A stretch of DNA of 59,907 nucleotides from a bacterium (GTDB taxonomy: Bacteria; Planctomycetota; Planctomycetia; Kolteriales; Kolteriaceae). Location of the stretch: positions 1 through 59,907 of the forward strand of contig JAIEPU010000035.1 of the NCBI GenBank assembly GCA_019748235.1, read 5' to 3'. Numbering within the stretch: position 1 is the first letter of the stretch; the number at the start of each line of letters is the position of its first letter. The position numbers and the translations under genes are program-made. The notes below the pieces were generated by a model. The model saw only the letters and a program-made list of their open reading frames with translations. It had not been told where the DNA came from and did not search any database. This document shows, one piece after another, positions 43,173-52,835 of this stretch.

Positions 43173-44372
43173 ATGTCAGGCGTTACGCGGGTAGCAATTG
43201 TCGACCCCTCTGACGACAGCCGGGAGCACCTGCGCGGTTGCCTCCTCGGTATGGATACTATTTGGCTTGAAGCCGAGTGCTCTCGTTACGAATTCTTCCT
43301 TGACGTCATCCAACAAAGCACCCCAGACGTCGCGATCGTTTGCGTTGACAGTGACACTGATACGGCCATGAATCTCATCCGCCGCCTGGCGACATCGCAG
43401 CCGGGTGTCGATCTCGTGGCGGTTAGCTCACGTTCCGACGGTCAATTCATCCTTCAAACGATGCGGAGCGGCGCGAAGGAATTCGTGAGCCTGCCGGTCC
43501 GGATCGAGGAACTTCATGAAGTCCTCGATCGCCTTCGAACCTCGCGAGCGGGTAAGGATGGAGATAGCAGAGTTACCTCGCGCGTGTATTCGTTCTGCGG
43601 GTCTCGCGGCGGGGCTGGCTGCACGAGCCTGGCTGTCAATTTTGGGACGATTCTTTCGAAGAACCCCAGCTATAGCGTCGCCTACATCGACCTAGATCTG
43701 GCGATGGGGGATGCTGACGTTTGTCTCGACATCGTGCCGGATTACACCTTGGCGGACGTGGCAATCAACATCGACCGAATCGACTTGCAGCTTCTCAAAC
43801 GATCGTTGTCACGCCATGCCTCGGGTCTCTATTTGCTACCGCACCCGGTTCAGATTGAGGATGCGGCTCTCATTCAGCCAGAACACATCACGCGGGTGAT
43901 CAACCTGCTGAAGATGACGTTCACGCATATCATTCTCGATCTTTCGAAGGGGTATCGTGCGATCGACTTCGCTGCCATGCAGTCATCGGATGAGATCATG
44001 CTGGTGACACAACTCGACGTGTCGAGTTTGAGGAACGTAGTCCGGGTGATGTTGTCGTTGAACGACCGAAACAACTTGGAATCGAAGGTTCGGGTCGTTG
44101 CCAATCGTGTCGGCTCGAGTGATGCAGAGATAAGCGTGCAGCGCGCCGAGGAAACAATCGGCCGCTCGATCTTCGCACGTATTCCGAATGATTCTCGGAC
44201 AATGCTTGCCTCTCGAAACAGTGGCGTGCCGCTCATCGAACATGCGCCCAAGAGCAAACTCTTCCAGTCAATTCTCACGATGACCGAGCAGATCACCGGC
44301 GAAACAGCCATGTCCGGCTCGGGCGAAGCGGCTAAATCGGGCGTATGGTCGTTCTTTGGGGCGAAGAAATAA
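43173..44372 (+). CDS. cpaE: CpaE/TadZ-like pilus assembly ATPase
   Basis: The 399-residue protein has an N-terminal receiver-like domain (VTRVAIVDPSDDSREHLRGC to about residue 120) and a MinD/ParA-like ATPase domain (VYSFCGSRGGAGCTSLAVNF). As in other CpaE/TadZ proteins the P-loop is deviant: the usual lysine before Thr/Ser is Cys. YIDLDLAMGDADVCLDI and HIILDLSKGYR follow. CpaE localises the Tad machine at the pole. ATG 43173 (MSGVTRVAI) is chosen; an upstream frame start at 43035 looks non-coding. CpaF follows. Confidence 0.88.
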   Translation: MSGVTRVAIVDPSDDSREHLRGCLLGMDTIWLEAECSRYEFFLDVIQQSTPDVAIVCVDSDTDTAMNLIRRLATSQPGVDLVAVSSRSDGQFILQTMRSGAKEFVSLPVRIEELHEVLDRLRTSRAGKDGDSRVTSRVYSFCGSRGGAGCTSLAVNFGTILSKNPSYSVAYIDLDLAMGDADVCLDIVPDYTLADVAINIDRIDLQLLKRSLSRHASGLYLLPHPVQIEDAALIQPEHITRVINLLKMTFTHIILDLSKGYRAIDFAAMQSSDEIMLVTQLDVSSLRNVVRVMLSLNDRNNLESKVRVVANRVGSSDAEISVQRAEETIGRSIFARIPNDSRTMLASRNSGVPLIEHAPKSKLFQSILTMTEQITGETAMSGSGEAAKSGVWSFFGAKK

Positions 44373-44661
44373 GCTTTCTCCATTTGGCAATCCTTCCCCA
44401 TTCCTCGATTCTCAAAATCGAATCGCACGTCCCTTCGCCATCGGCTTTTGAAGTTCACTGTCGAAGTGACAGAAAAACCGTTGCCGTCACCAACTCTGGA
44501 ATAAGTTTCGTGATCCATACTTGAAGAAGCTAAGTCTCGTCGCGCGCCCCTCCGCCGCGCACGGACCTGAGCATTTGCATGTCGAGCAAGTGAGGGACGG
44601 CTTTTACGAGTCATCTCTCGATCGCTGCTTCAGGAACATCTCAGCAAGAGGACATCACACT

Positions 44662-45999
44662 ATGGCAACGCTCGGTCGACTCCCGACCCCGCCGGGCCGC
44701 ATGCACGGAGGCGCCATCGGAAACAAGAGCTTCGATGAATTGAAGAAGCTCATTCACGAAAAGCTCGTTGACAAGCTCGATCTGTCGAAGGTGAGCGATC
44801 TCGAGGGAGAGACGCTTCGCCGTGAAATCCGCATGGTCGTCGAGCACTTGTGCGATACCGAGAATCCACTTCTCAACCGCATGGAGCGCGAACGGCTCAT
44901 CGAGGAAGTCCTTAACGAGACGTTCGGCCTCGGACCGCTCGAACAACTTCTCCGGGATGAATCGATCTCGGAAATCATGATCAACGGCCCTTACAGCATC
45001 TTTTGCGAACGACGCGGCAAGATCGAAAAGACCGACGTCAAGTTCCGCGACAACCAGCATCTCCTGCAAATCATCGACCGAATCGTCTCAAAGGTCGGGC
45101 GGCGCATCGACGAAACGAGCCCTATGTGCGATGCGCGACTCGTTGACGGGTCTCGTGTGAATGCGATCATTCCGCCGCTCGCACTCGACGGACCCGCGGT
45201 CTCCATCCGTCGATTTGGATCGAAAGCACTCAAGCTGCAAGACTTGCTCGACTTCAAAGCATTCACGCCGGAAATGGCGATGGTCTTCGAAGGGGCAATC
45301 AAAGCCAAGATGAACGTCATCATCTCGGGAGGTACCGGCTCTGGTAAGACGACGCTGCTCAATACGTTGTCGAGCTTCATTCCGCCGGGAGAGCGCGTGC
45401 TTACCATCGAAGATGCGGCAGAACTCCAGCTTCAACAGGATCACGTGGTCCGGCTCGAAACGCGACCGCCGAACATCGAAGGGAAGGGGGCTATCCCAGC
45501 TCGTCTTCTCGTGAAGAATGCCCTTCGTATGCGTCCCGATCGAATCATCATCGGCGAATGCCGTGGATCCGAAGCGCTCGACATGATCCAGGCCATGAAC
45601 ACCGGTCACGAAGGATCGATGACGACCGTTCACGCCAACACGCCGCGCGATGCGATCGCGCGTATCGAGACTCTCATCGCGATGGGTGGAATCGAGATTC
45701 CGATCCAGGCGATGCGGCATCAGATTGCCAGCGCCGTTGATCTCATCATCCAAGTCAACCGTTTGCAGGGTGGTCCACGTAAGGTGACGTCGTTCACCGA
45801 AGTGCTCAACATGGAGCAGAACACGATCATCATGCAGGAAATATTCCGATATCGGCAGCTTGGCATCGATCAGAACGGCCGCGCGTTCGGCCAGTTCGAA
45901 GCGACCGGCGTCCGGCCGAGTTTCATGCCCAGACTTGAGGCGGCCGGAATCAGGCTTCCACCCAATCTCTTTGCTGAGCGTGTGCTGCTTCGAGATTGA
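44662..45999 (+). CDS. cpaF: CpaF/TadA secretion ATPase
   Basis: The hexameric ATPase that powers Tad pilus assembly or secretion; 445 aa from ATG 44662 (MATLGRLP), with agagga upstream. Signatures: [35 protein letters not shown], Walker [13 protein letters not shown] at about 220-232, an Asp box [11 protein letters not shown], Walker [19 protein letters not shown] and the His box [15 protein letters not shown]. An in-frame start at 44521 would add 47 residues that look unrelated. Confidence 0.95.
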   Translation: MATLGRLPTPPGRMHGGAIGNKSFDELKKLIHEKLVDKLDLSKVSDLEGETLRREIRMVVEHLCDTENPLLNRMERERLIEEVLNETFGLGPLEQLLRDESISEIMINGPYSIFCERRGKIEKTDVKFRDNQHLLQIIDRIVSKVGRRIDETSPMCDARLVDGSRVNAIIPPLALDGPAVSIRRFGSKALKLQDLLDFKAFTPEMAMVFEGAIKAKMNVIISGGTGSGKTTLLNTLSSFIPPGERVLTIEDAAELQLQQDHVVRLETRPPNIEGKGAIPARLLVKNALRMRPDRIIIGECRGSEALDMIQAMNTGHEGSMTTVHANTPRDAIARIETLIAMGGIEIPIQAMRHQIASAVDLIIQVNRLQGGPRKVTSFTEVLNMEQNTIIMQEIFRYRQLGIDQNGRAFGQFEATGVRPSFMPRLEAAGIRLPPNLFAERVLLRD

Positions 46000-46070
46000 G
46001 TTGTCATTCAATGGATTCGCGTTCGTTCGACTGAAACGGCCCGAGATGACAAGAGAAATGGGAAAGTGAC

Positions 46071-47036
46071 ATGTCGGTACCGATCATGATCTCGGTCGTC
46101 GTCGCCGTCGGGGTGATGTGCCTCGTTGCGGCGGGGGTGAATTTTTACCGCGAGTACGCGGGTTCCAGGTCGCTCGACGAACGGCTGGGGCGATTGGCAG
46201 GCACCACAACGCAAGTGGCCGACACGCCCAATTTGCTTCGCGAGCCGATGCTGGCGGCAGAGGCCGGCTCGCTGATCGAACAGCTCCTCCCTCGGCTTCC
46301 AAGCCTGACGAAGCTTTTCCAGCAAGCCGATTTTCGCATGCCCCCCGCGCAGTTCTGGTTGCTCACCGGAGGTCTCGGTGTAGGAGCGGCGCTTTTGCCC
46401 GCTCTATTCGGATTGCCGTTCTACGTCCCCCTCGTCACGGGACTTATCGCGGCGCCACTTCCATTCTTCTACGTCTTATTCCTTCGGAAGAAGCGACTCA
46501 ACAAGTTCGCGGCGCAGCTTTGCGAAGCGCTTGAACTCGTGGCACGCGCTCTACGCGCCGGGCACAGCGTCGCGGCGGCGATGCAGTCCGTGGCGGAAGA
46601 AATGCCCAACCCGATCGCCAGTGAATTCGGTCGCGTTTACGAAGAACAGAATCTCGGTGTGAGCTTGGATCTTGCCCTTCGCAACCTTGCCGAACGTATT
46701 CCGAACCTCGATTTGAAGTTCTTCGTGACGGCAGTTGTCATTCAACGTCAGACCGGTGGCGACTTGGCGGAAATCCTCGACAAGATCGGCTACGTCATCC
46801 GCGAACGTTTCAAAATCATGGGAATGGTTCAGGCTTTGACGGGTGAAGGGCGCATCAGCGGCGTCGTGCTCATCGGCCTCCCGTTCTTCCTAATGCTTGT
46901 CATGTTGTACCTGAGCCCGGCATACGTTTCGATGTTGTGGACGGATCCACGAGGACGAATGATGTCAGCCTTTGGTTGCCTAAGCATGGCAGTTGGCGCG
47001 GCATTCATTCGAAAGATTGTGAACATCAAAGTGTGA
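46071..47036 (+). CDS. tadB: TadB-like inner-membrane platform protein
   Basis: A type II/IV secretion platform (T2SF) protein of 321 aa. It has one N-terminal helix (IMISVVVAVGVMCLVAAGVN), two in the middle (about 98-140), a cytoplasmic T2SF domain (QLCEALELVARALRAGHSVA, EEQNLGVSLDLALRNLAERI, VVIQRQTGGDLAEILDKIGY) and two C-terminal helices. It forms the pilus assembly platform with TadC and is driven by CpaF. The start is ATG 46071 after gggaaag. Confidence 0.92.
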   Translation: MSVPIMISVVVAVGVMCLVAAGVNFYREYAGSRSLDERLGRLAGTTTQVADTPNLLREPMLAAEAGSLIEQLLPRLPSLTKLFQQADFRMPPAQFWLLTGGLGVGAALLPALFGLPFYVPLVTGLIAAPLPFFYVLFLRKKRLNKFAAQLCEALELVARALRAGHSVAAAMQSVAEEMPNPIASEFGRVYEEQNLGVSLDLALRNLAERIPNLDLKFFVTAVVIQRQTGGDLAEILDKIGYVIRERFKIMGMVQALTGEGRISGVVLIGLPFFLMLVMLYLSPAYVSMLWTDPRGRMMSAFGCLSMAVGAAFIRKIVNIKV

Positions 47037-47111
47037 CAGTGAATTCGTTCGTGAGTCTCTCATTGAGGGACGCGCACGGTTTGGTCTCATCCCGAGGGTA
47101 AAGCGTAGGCC

Positions 47112-48095
47112 ATGGAATACTCACCCCTTCTTTTGTCGCAAGCCTTGTCGATCGGCGCGCGCGAAACGGTTCCTTTGCTCGTTGCGGTCGCGATCGGTAT
47201 GGGGGTTTATGTCCTGTACACGATCTTCACTGCACGTGACGCGCGGGCGGAGAGGCGTCTCGACAAGTTCAGCAAGATGAGCACCGGCGAAGGGGGCGGG
47301 GAGTCGAGCAACGCCGAGCGATTACAAATCCTCCTCCAAAAGGCTGCCCCGGCGCTCGCCAAGCCGTTGACGCCGCAATCGGAAGAGGAACAGTCAGAAC
47401 TTCGTTTGAAACTGATGAGTGCCGGCTGGCGCGGGGAAAATGCTCCCTCGACGTACCTTGGCATCAAGTTTGGATGCCTTCTGGTCGGGTTACTGATCGC
47501 GCTGACGGTGATTGTCCCCACCTATGGCATGACGTCAAACGGACTAATGTACGGGCTTCTCGTAGCCGGCGTCAGCTTTTACCTACCCGGCATATTCGTC
47601 TGGCTCCGGATTAAATCCCGCAAAACCCAGATCTTCTGCGGTTTACCAGATGCGCTGGACCTTATGGTGGTTTGCGTGGAGGCAGGACTTGGGTTAGACG
47701 CGGCAATGAGAAAAGTTGCAGAAGAAATGGCTCGAAGTTTTCCGATCATCAGTGAGGAGTTTTCCATCTGTAACTTTCAGTTGCAGATGGGACGTCCCCG
47801 GCGCGAGGTTCTTCACGACCTCGGATTGCGCACGGGGGTCGATGACATGAAGTCGTTGGCGGCGATCCTCATTCAGGCGGACCGCTTCGGTTCAAGTATC
47901 GGAACCGCGCTGCGAGTGCAGAGCGATTCGATGCGAACCCGGCGTAAGCAATTGGCTGAGGAAAAGGCCGCTAAGACCGCGGTGCAACTGATTTTCCCGC
48001 TGGTATTGTTCATCTTTCCAGCGATCTTCATTGTGCTCGTCGGTCCCGCAGCGCTTCAGATCATGGACAACTACTTGACGATGAAGACGGAATAA
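47112..48095 (+). CDS. tadC: TadC-like inner-membrane platform protein
   Basis: The 327-residue partner of TadB with the same T2SF architecture: an N-terminal helix at about 18-36, two helices at about 115-160, cytoplasmic domain FCGLPDALDLMVVCVEAGLG, LDAAMRKVAEEMARSFPIIS and IQADRFGSSIGTALRVQSDS, and C-terminal TAVQLIFPLVLFIFPAIFIV. It is 75 bases after tadB. The next gene starts 23 bases after its stop, so the transcript likely continues. Confidence 0.92.
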   Translation: MEYSPLLLSQALSIGARETVPLLVAVAIGMGVYVLYTIFTARDARAERRLDKFSKMSTGEGGGESSNAERLQILLQKAAPALAKPLTPQSEEEQSELRLKLMSAGWRGENAPSTYLGIKFGCLLVGLLIALTVIVPTYGMTSNGLMYGLLVAGVSFYLPGIFVWLRIKSRKTQIFCGLPDALDLMVVCVEAGLGLDAAMRKVAEEMARSFPIISEEFSICNFQLQMGRPRREVLHDLGLRTGVDDMKSLAAILIQADRFGSSIGTALRVQSDSMRTRRKQLAEEKAAKTAVQLIFPLVLFIFPAIFIVLVGPAALQIMDNYLTMKTE

Positions 48096-48118
48096 GCCCC
48101 GCGGCCAAGGAAGGCACG

Positions 48119-48886
48119 ATGCACGGATATATCCTTCGAGCCAGTCGGCTCGCGTTGCTTCTCGGATCGCTGGGGCTCGTCGCAGGCCAGTCGCTGGCGG
48201 ACGACGCTCCGGTCACCGCACCAATTGAACCCGTCCCTGCTTCAGAACTCGAGGTTCCTGGTACGGAACCGGGTACTTCCGAGGTGGATGTGGCGACAGA
48301 ACCCGTGGGAACAGGCGAAGCCTGTGCGACCGGGGATTGCCAGAGTTGCAAATCCAAGAAACCTCCTTTGATTCGAACGCTCAAGCAAAAGTGGCATCAG
48401 TTCGACAAAGAGCAGCTACATCCCGATCACTGCTGGCCGCATCAATATGCCCGTGAATCGCAGCGCCGCGTCTATGCGCCGCTTCGTCAGCAGGTTCTCA
48501 ATGGACAGAATCTCGAATCAACGATTTGGCTCCATTACTTCGATGAGAAAGAGCCTGGACAATTGAATCCAGCGGGTGAATCTCGACTTCAATATCTTGC
48601 CAGCCGTCGAACGAATTTATCATCCACCATTCTGTTGCAAACTTCGTTTGACGATTCCCTCGATCAACAGCGTGTGGCCGTCGTTTCTGATTATCTGGCT
48701 CGCATTTCTCGGCAGGGGATTGCGTGGAACGTTATCCCGGCCAATCGGGGCAAGCCGTGGGGCCTCTTTGGTCTGGAAGGACCGAAGACGATCGACAACA
48801 TGATCGGCATCGCCGGCCAACCGCCGCGCTATCAGCCGCAGATCATGCAGAGCTTCCTCACTTCGGGAGACGATTCTCAGAACTAG
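48119..48886 (+). CDS. Secreted hypothetical protein within the Tad cluster
   Basis: The 255-residue protein has a signal peptide (ILRASRLALLLGSLGLVAGQ, cut near SLADDAP), an acidic, threonine-rich linker (about 25-65), a small cysteine cluster CATGDCQSCKSKKPP, then a domain with HYFDEKEPGQLNPAGESRLQ and VVSDYLARISRQGIAW. The latter part slightly resembles OmpA-like or secretin-linked periplasmic modules, but I cannot assign it. Its place right after tadC and before a terminator suggests an envelope partner of this Tad system. Confidence 0.75.
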   Translation: MHGYILRASRLALLLGSLGLVAGQSLADDAPVTAPIEPVPASELEVPGTEPGTSEVDVATEPVGTGEACATGDCQSCKSKKPPLIRTLKQKWHQFDKEQLHPDHCWPHQYARESQRRVYAPLRQQVLNGQNLESTIWLHYFDEKEPGQLNPAGESRLQYLASRRTNLSSTILLQTSFDDSLDQQRVAVVSDYLARISRQGIAWNVIPANRGKPWGLFGLEGPKTIDNMIGIAGQPPRYQPQIMQSFLTSGDDSQN

Positions 48887-48916
48887 AGACGTTCTTCTTT
48901 GTGACATGAGCAAAGG

Positions 48917-48950
48917 CCGCGGTCAGATAAGATCGCGGTCTTCTCTTTTT
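48917..48950 (+). terminator. Rho-independent terminator closing the Tad operon
   Basis: Stem ccgcggtc (48917-48924) with gatcgcgg (48931-48938), seven Watson-Crick pairs plus one G-U, then tcttctcttttt. It lies 30 bases after the stop at 48886, defining a CpaE-to-48886 transcription unit. Confidence 0.85.
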
Positions 48951-49075
48951 GTGAATACGCCGGCTCTCCCGTCGAATCTCGATCGAATGCTATAGTTTCA
49001 CGAATACCCCTCGCCGCAATCCGTACACAGCCGTGCCAGATACGATCCAATTCGCCAACGGTGGGAGCATTCCGC

Positions 49076-50425
49076 GTGACACGCGTTGAATTAGCTGACG
49101 AACAACTGACCGAGTCGGTCTATACACCCCCCGCACCACGCGCGCCGCAAACGCTCGCGGAAACGGGGCTGTCACTGGGCTTCGTCACCGACCTCATCCT
49201 AAAGATGCTCTTCACGCGCGGCACGATGCTCGGCATTGAGCTTTCTCGTCAGACCTGCTTGCCGTTTAAGATCCTCGAACAAGCCTTGCAATTCCTGAAG
49301 GAAGAAAAATGCATTGAGATCGGCGGTGGTGATCTGATTGGCACCGTTTCATACCGATTCTCGCTCACCGATTTCGGTCGCCAGCGCGCTCGTGATGCGC
49401 TCGAAACAAGTGCGTATGTGGGTCCTGCTCCCGTGCCGCTGGAAGATTACGTCGACCAGGTTTATCGCCAGATCGTCACCGGCATTCCTCTCACACGGGA
49501 AGGGCTCAGGAACGCTTTCGCGCATCTTGTCATCACCGACGAATTGATTGACACGATTGGGCCAGCCATCGTCAGCGGCCGTGCGGTGTTCATCTATGGA
49601 CCTCCCGGAACCGGCAAGACGAGTATCGCTCGCGCGATTGGAGAGTTCTTCAATCACTCCGGCGGCGAGATCTATGTGCCCCACGCGATTCTCGCGGATG
49701 ACGGCATCGTCACGATGTACGATCCCATCGTTCATCGAGCGGCGGACGACCAGGCCGATGAAGTCGGCCCCACGGCGCAAGCTCTCGTGCGACGGCTTCT
49801 CAACGAAGACACGCTTGATCCCCGCTGGGTCAAGATTCAACGTCCCGTCATCATCACCGGGGGCGAACTGACGCTTGATATGTTGGACCTGCGTTACAGC
49901 GCGACCGCCAACGTGTATCAGGCGCCACTCCACATTAAAGCTAACGGAGGCATCTTCCTTATCGACGACTTCGGTCGGCAGATCTGTAGCCCCAAGGAAT
50001 TGCTCAATCGATGGATCCTTCCCCTCGAAGATCGGCACGACTTCCTCACGCTGGCGAGTGGCAAGAAGTTCATGGTGCCGTTCGAGCAACTCATTATTTT
50101 CTCGACGAACCTCGATCCGGGGCAGTTGGTCGACGATGCCTTCCTCCGCCGTATTCGCCACAAGATCGGGGTCGATGCCCCGAGCCGCGACGTTTACGAG
50201 CAGATCTTCAACATGTATGCTCGCCGGCTTCGATTGAACGCTTGTCCAGAAGCGATCGACTTTCTGTTTGACCGCTATTACAGTGCCGGACGAGTTTCTC
50301 GACCCAGCGATTGTCGAGATTTATTAGAGATCGTCGTCTCGTTGTGCCGATTTAAACGAGAAGAACTGCACTTAGACGTTCCGCTGATTGAAGAAGCCGC
50401 CCGGCAATTCATCGCGGAGTTTTAA
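49076..50425 (+). CDS. AAA-type ATPase with N-terminal winged-helix-like region
   Basis: The 449-aa protein has a helical N-terminal region (about 25-110: FVTDLILKMLFTRGTMLGIE, LEQALQFLKEEKCIEIGGGD, FGRQRARDAL) that looks like winged helices. An AAA domain follows with Walker A VFIYGPPGTGKTSIARAIG, Walker B-like GGIFLIDDFGRQ and sensor IIFSTNLDPGQLVDDAFLRR. A small C-terminal helical lid closes it. This is a bacterial MoxR/ClpX-like remodelling ATPase whose partner is unknown. It lies between the Tad operon and a TadD-like gene. GTG 49076 with gggag at 49063-49067 is preferred over GTG 49061. Confidence 0.8.
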   Translation: MTRVELADEQLTESVYTPPAPRAPQTLAETGLSLGFVTDLILKMLFTRGTMLGIELSRQTCLPFKILEQALQFLKEEKCIEIGGGDLIGTVSYRFSLTDFGRQRARDALETSAYVGPAPVPLEDYVDQVYRQIVTGIPLTREGLRNAFAHLVITDELIDTIGPAIVSGRAVFIYGPPGTGKTSIARAIGEFFNHSGGEIYVPHAILADDGIVTMYDPIVHRAADDQADEVGPTAQALVRRLLNEDTLDPRWVKIQRPVIITGGELTLDMLDLRYSATANVYQAPLHIKANGGIFLIDDFGRQICSPKELLNRWILPLEDRHDFLTLASGKKFMVPFEQLIIFSTNLDPGQLVDDAFLRRIRHKIGVDAPSRDVYEQIFNMYARRLRLNACPEAIDFLFDRYYSAGRVSRPSDCRDLLEIVVSLCRFKREELHLDVPLIEEAARQFIAEF

Positions 50426-50494
50426 AGTCGACCTTCCCATCTTGCTCCACTCCATTGACGTCAGAGGTCGTTTACGCCTCGAACGGAGTGGCTG

Positions 50495-51253
50495 ATGCTT
50501 CCGCAATTGACCAAAGCAACTTGGGGAGCCCTTCTTCTCATCGGGGTCGTTGGTTTGACGGGATGTAAATCCCTTCCCACCGTGACCTGGAAGAAAGAGA
50601 AGACCAACAAGGAAAAGTCCGAGGCGATGGTGGCGAGCAAGCTCTCCGAACCGATGGAGGATTTGCTTCCAAACAAACCGACCGGGAAAATGCTCTGCGA
50701 CTTCGGCCAGGTCCGCATTTCAATGGGACAATATGCCGAGGCGGCGAGTCTCTTCGAAAAAGCCATCAAGGCAGAACCAAAAAATGTGAATGCGTGGGTC
50801 GGACTCGCCAAGGTGAAGATGGAATTGGGTCATCCAGACCAGGCGATTGAAAGGCTACAAGAAGGTCTCGTCAAACTTCCTAAGGCGGCTCCGCTTTGGA
50901 ACGAACTCGGCATAGCCTACACGAAACAAGAGAAGTATGACGAAGCGCTCGATGCCCTTGAAAAAGCATGCAAGCTTGATTCGGAATCAAACCTCTATCG
51001 GTCGAACCTAGCGGGCATTCTCGTTGTGAGAGGCGAGGAGCAAAAGGCCTATAAGCTCTATTCGCAGACGATGTCGGAAGCAGATGCCCGGGTGCAAATT
51101 GCTCGGATTCTCGGTGGTCAGGGGAAGATGACGGCTTGCCAGAAGCAAATTGATCTGGCGATCAAGGCCGACCCCACCAATGAATTTGCCCATCAATTAG
51201 CCGAAGAAATCGACCCCAAATTCCAGCCCGCTGGCTACAACGCCCCCCGCTGA
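50495..51253 (+). CDS. TadD-like TPR lipoprotein
   Basis: The 252-residue protein has a lipoprotein signal, LLIGVVGLTGCKSLP, with the acylated cysteine at residue 24. Four to five TPR repeats follow (ADFGQVRISMGQYAEAASLF-like pattern from about 70, then AWVGLAKVKMELGHPDQAIE, LWNELGIAYTKQEKYDEALD, YRSNLAGILVVRGEEQKAYK). TadD proteins are TPR lipoproteins needed for Tad secretin assembly, so the position near TadABC makes this the probable TadD. Another TPR role cannot be excluded. Confidence 0.82.
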   Translation: MLPQLTKATWGALLLIGVVGLTGCKSLPTVTWKKEKTNKEKSEAMVASKLSEPMEDLLPNKPTGKMLCDFGQVRISMGQYAEAASLFEKAIKAEPKNVNAWVGLAKVKMELGHPDQAIERLQEGLVKLPKAAPLWNELGIAYTKQEKYDEALDALEKACKLDSESNLYRSNLAGILVVRGEEQKAYKLYSQTMSEADARVQIARILGGQGKMTACQKQIDLAIKADPTNEFAHQLAEEIDPKFQPAGYNAPR

Positions 51254-51491
51254 TTTATGAGGTAAGCTTTCTCAAGATCGGCTGCCGATCAGCTTGATTC
51301 CGAGCATCAGCAAGTCTGTTCGGAATGCATTCGTTCAGCGAAGTCAGTTCAAACTCTCAATGCGACGGTGCGTCCATTGGCTTCGGTTCAAACCTCGCTT
51401 CTGGCATTGGGCCATTTGACGAGCTTTGATTCAGAGAGCCCGAGGGTCTGATCGATGCAGGCAGCCCGTAACTCAAGGGAGTCAACCCTCG

Positions 51492-52382
51492 ATGGGCACC
51501 GCGACCGCGACACCGACCGAAACATTCACCGAGAAGTTTCGGCAGATCGGCAATGTTCCCACGCTGCCGACCGCCGCGACTCGCGCGCTTGCCATCGTGA
51601 ACGACCCCAACTGCTCAATCAGAGACTTCTCCAAAATCATTGAGACCGATCCAGCGCTCGGCACGAGCCTGCTGAAGCTGGTGAATAGTTCCTTCTACAG
51701 CGGCGGAACGAAGATCTCGGACATTCACAATGCAATCGTTCGGCTCGGCCTTCGGGAAACTCAGAATCTCATTCTTGCCGTCAGTGTGCGAAGCGTGTTT
51801 CGCTGGATGCCGAAGGGGCAAGAGGCGGAGCGAGATCGTCTCTGGCGACATTCCAGTTTGACCGGCGTCCTCAGCCGGCAGATCAATGAGAAGCTTGGTT
51901 TCGGCTTCAAGGGGGAAGAGTTCTCCGCCGGGCTCTCGCATGATTTGGGACGCATCATGCTCGCCGTCGGTTATCCGGATGTGTTCTGTAAGCTCGCCAA
52001 CCAAAAGACGACTGACGAGAATCATCTTCTTCGCCTCGAGATGGAGATGCTCGGATTCACGCACCCAGAACTCGGGGCATGGCTCACGACCATGTGGAAT
52101 CTGCCCGACGAATTGACTGAAGCCATCCTTTATCATCACGATCCCGCGAAAGCTCCGCGGCATGCGGTATTGGCGGCGACGGTTTCGCTCGCCGAAGAAT
52201 TAGCAAACTTCATGGAGATGACCAAGCAGGTCGAAGGGGCCAACATCTCGCACAACCCCGGCTGGTCGTTCATGTGTTCGCAGTGGGAAAGCGTCGATAA
52301 TCTCGATGCCGAGCTCTTCGCGAACGCCATCATGTCGGATGCGGTAACCGAAGCTGAAACGCTTTCTCTTCTGTCCGCATGA
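51492..52382 (+). CDS. HDOD-domain signalling protein
   Basis: The 296-aa protein is a stand-alone HDOD domain: FRQIGNVPTLPTAATRALAI, IIETDPALGTSLLKLVNSSF, IHNAIVRLGLRETQNLILAV, LWRHSSLTGVLSRQINE, FSAGLSHDLGRIMLAVGYPD (an H-D pair, as in HD-type relatives) and LTEAILYHHDPAKAPRHAVL. HDOD proteins act in bacterial signalling, motility and stress. No output domain is fused. ATG 51492 is chosen (aaggga at 51476-51481); the frame is open to 51426, but that part looks non-coding. Confidence 0.88.
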   Translation: MGTATATPTETFTEKFRQIGNVPTLPTAATRALAIVNDPNCSIRDFSKIIETDPALGTSLLKLVNSSFYSGGTKISDIHNAIVRLGLRETQNLILAVSVRSVFRWMPKGQEAERDRLWRHSSLTGVLSRQINEKLGFGFKGEEFSAGLSHDLGRIMLAVGYPDVFCKLANQKTTDENHLLRLEMEMLGFTHPELGAWLTTMWNLPDELTEAILYHHDPAKAPRHAVLAATVSLAEELANFMEMTKQVEGANISHNPGWSFMCSQWESVDNLDAELFANAIMSDAVTEAETLSLLSA

Positions 52383-52432
52383 CGAGAGCTCCCGAAGCCA
52401 AACAACTACCACGCACTCCTTACGCGCTCAAT

Positions 52433-52804
52433 GTAGGCTGGGTCGGAACGACCTAGCCTACGAGAAAGACGTGTAGGTCACGCAGCCCTCTGCGTGACAT
52501 GAGCACGGCCTCATCACTGATCAGGCTCGTAGCCTTCGAATTGCAAGCCAGCATGCAAAAAATAAAGGTCTCAGGACTCACCTTACGCGACGTCAATTCT
52601 CAAAGGTCAATTGCCCTGACAATGGGGTCCGCTCATTGCCTATCGAGCACGTAACGACGCGGAGGTAAAGTACCGAAAGTGCAGGAGGAATGGGCGAATT
52701 CTCACGAAGGATTGCAACTGATGTCACGCAGAGGGCTGCGTGACCTACATCTGGGTCCAGACTTTCGAAGCGCTGGGTAAAAACGACCTAGCCTACGAGA
52801 AAGA
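52433..52804. repeat. Composite of REP-like elements (BIME-like, about 370 bp)
   Basis: Four elements lie here. 52433-52461 is a self-symmetric GTAGG...CCTAC palindrome. 52472-52500 and 52721-52749 form a perfect 29-base inverted pair. 52772-52796 is an element ending in CCTAC. The outer flanks repeat aacgacctagcctacgagaa (52447-52466 and 52782-52801) in direct orientation. The 220-base interior encodes nothing credible. Confidence 0.78.
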
Positions 52805-52835
52805 ACGCGGTTGGTGTACAAGAGATCTTAGACGA

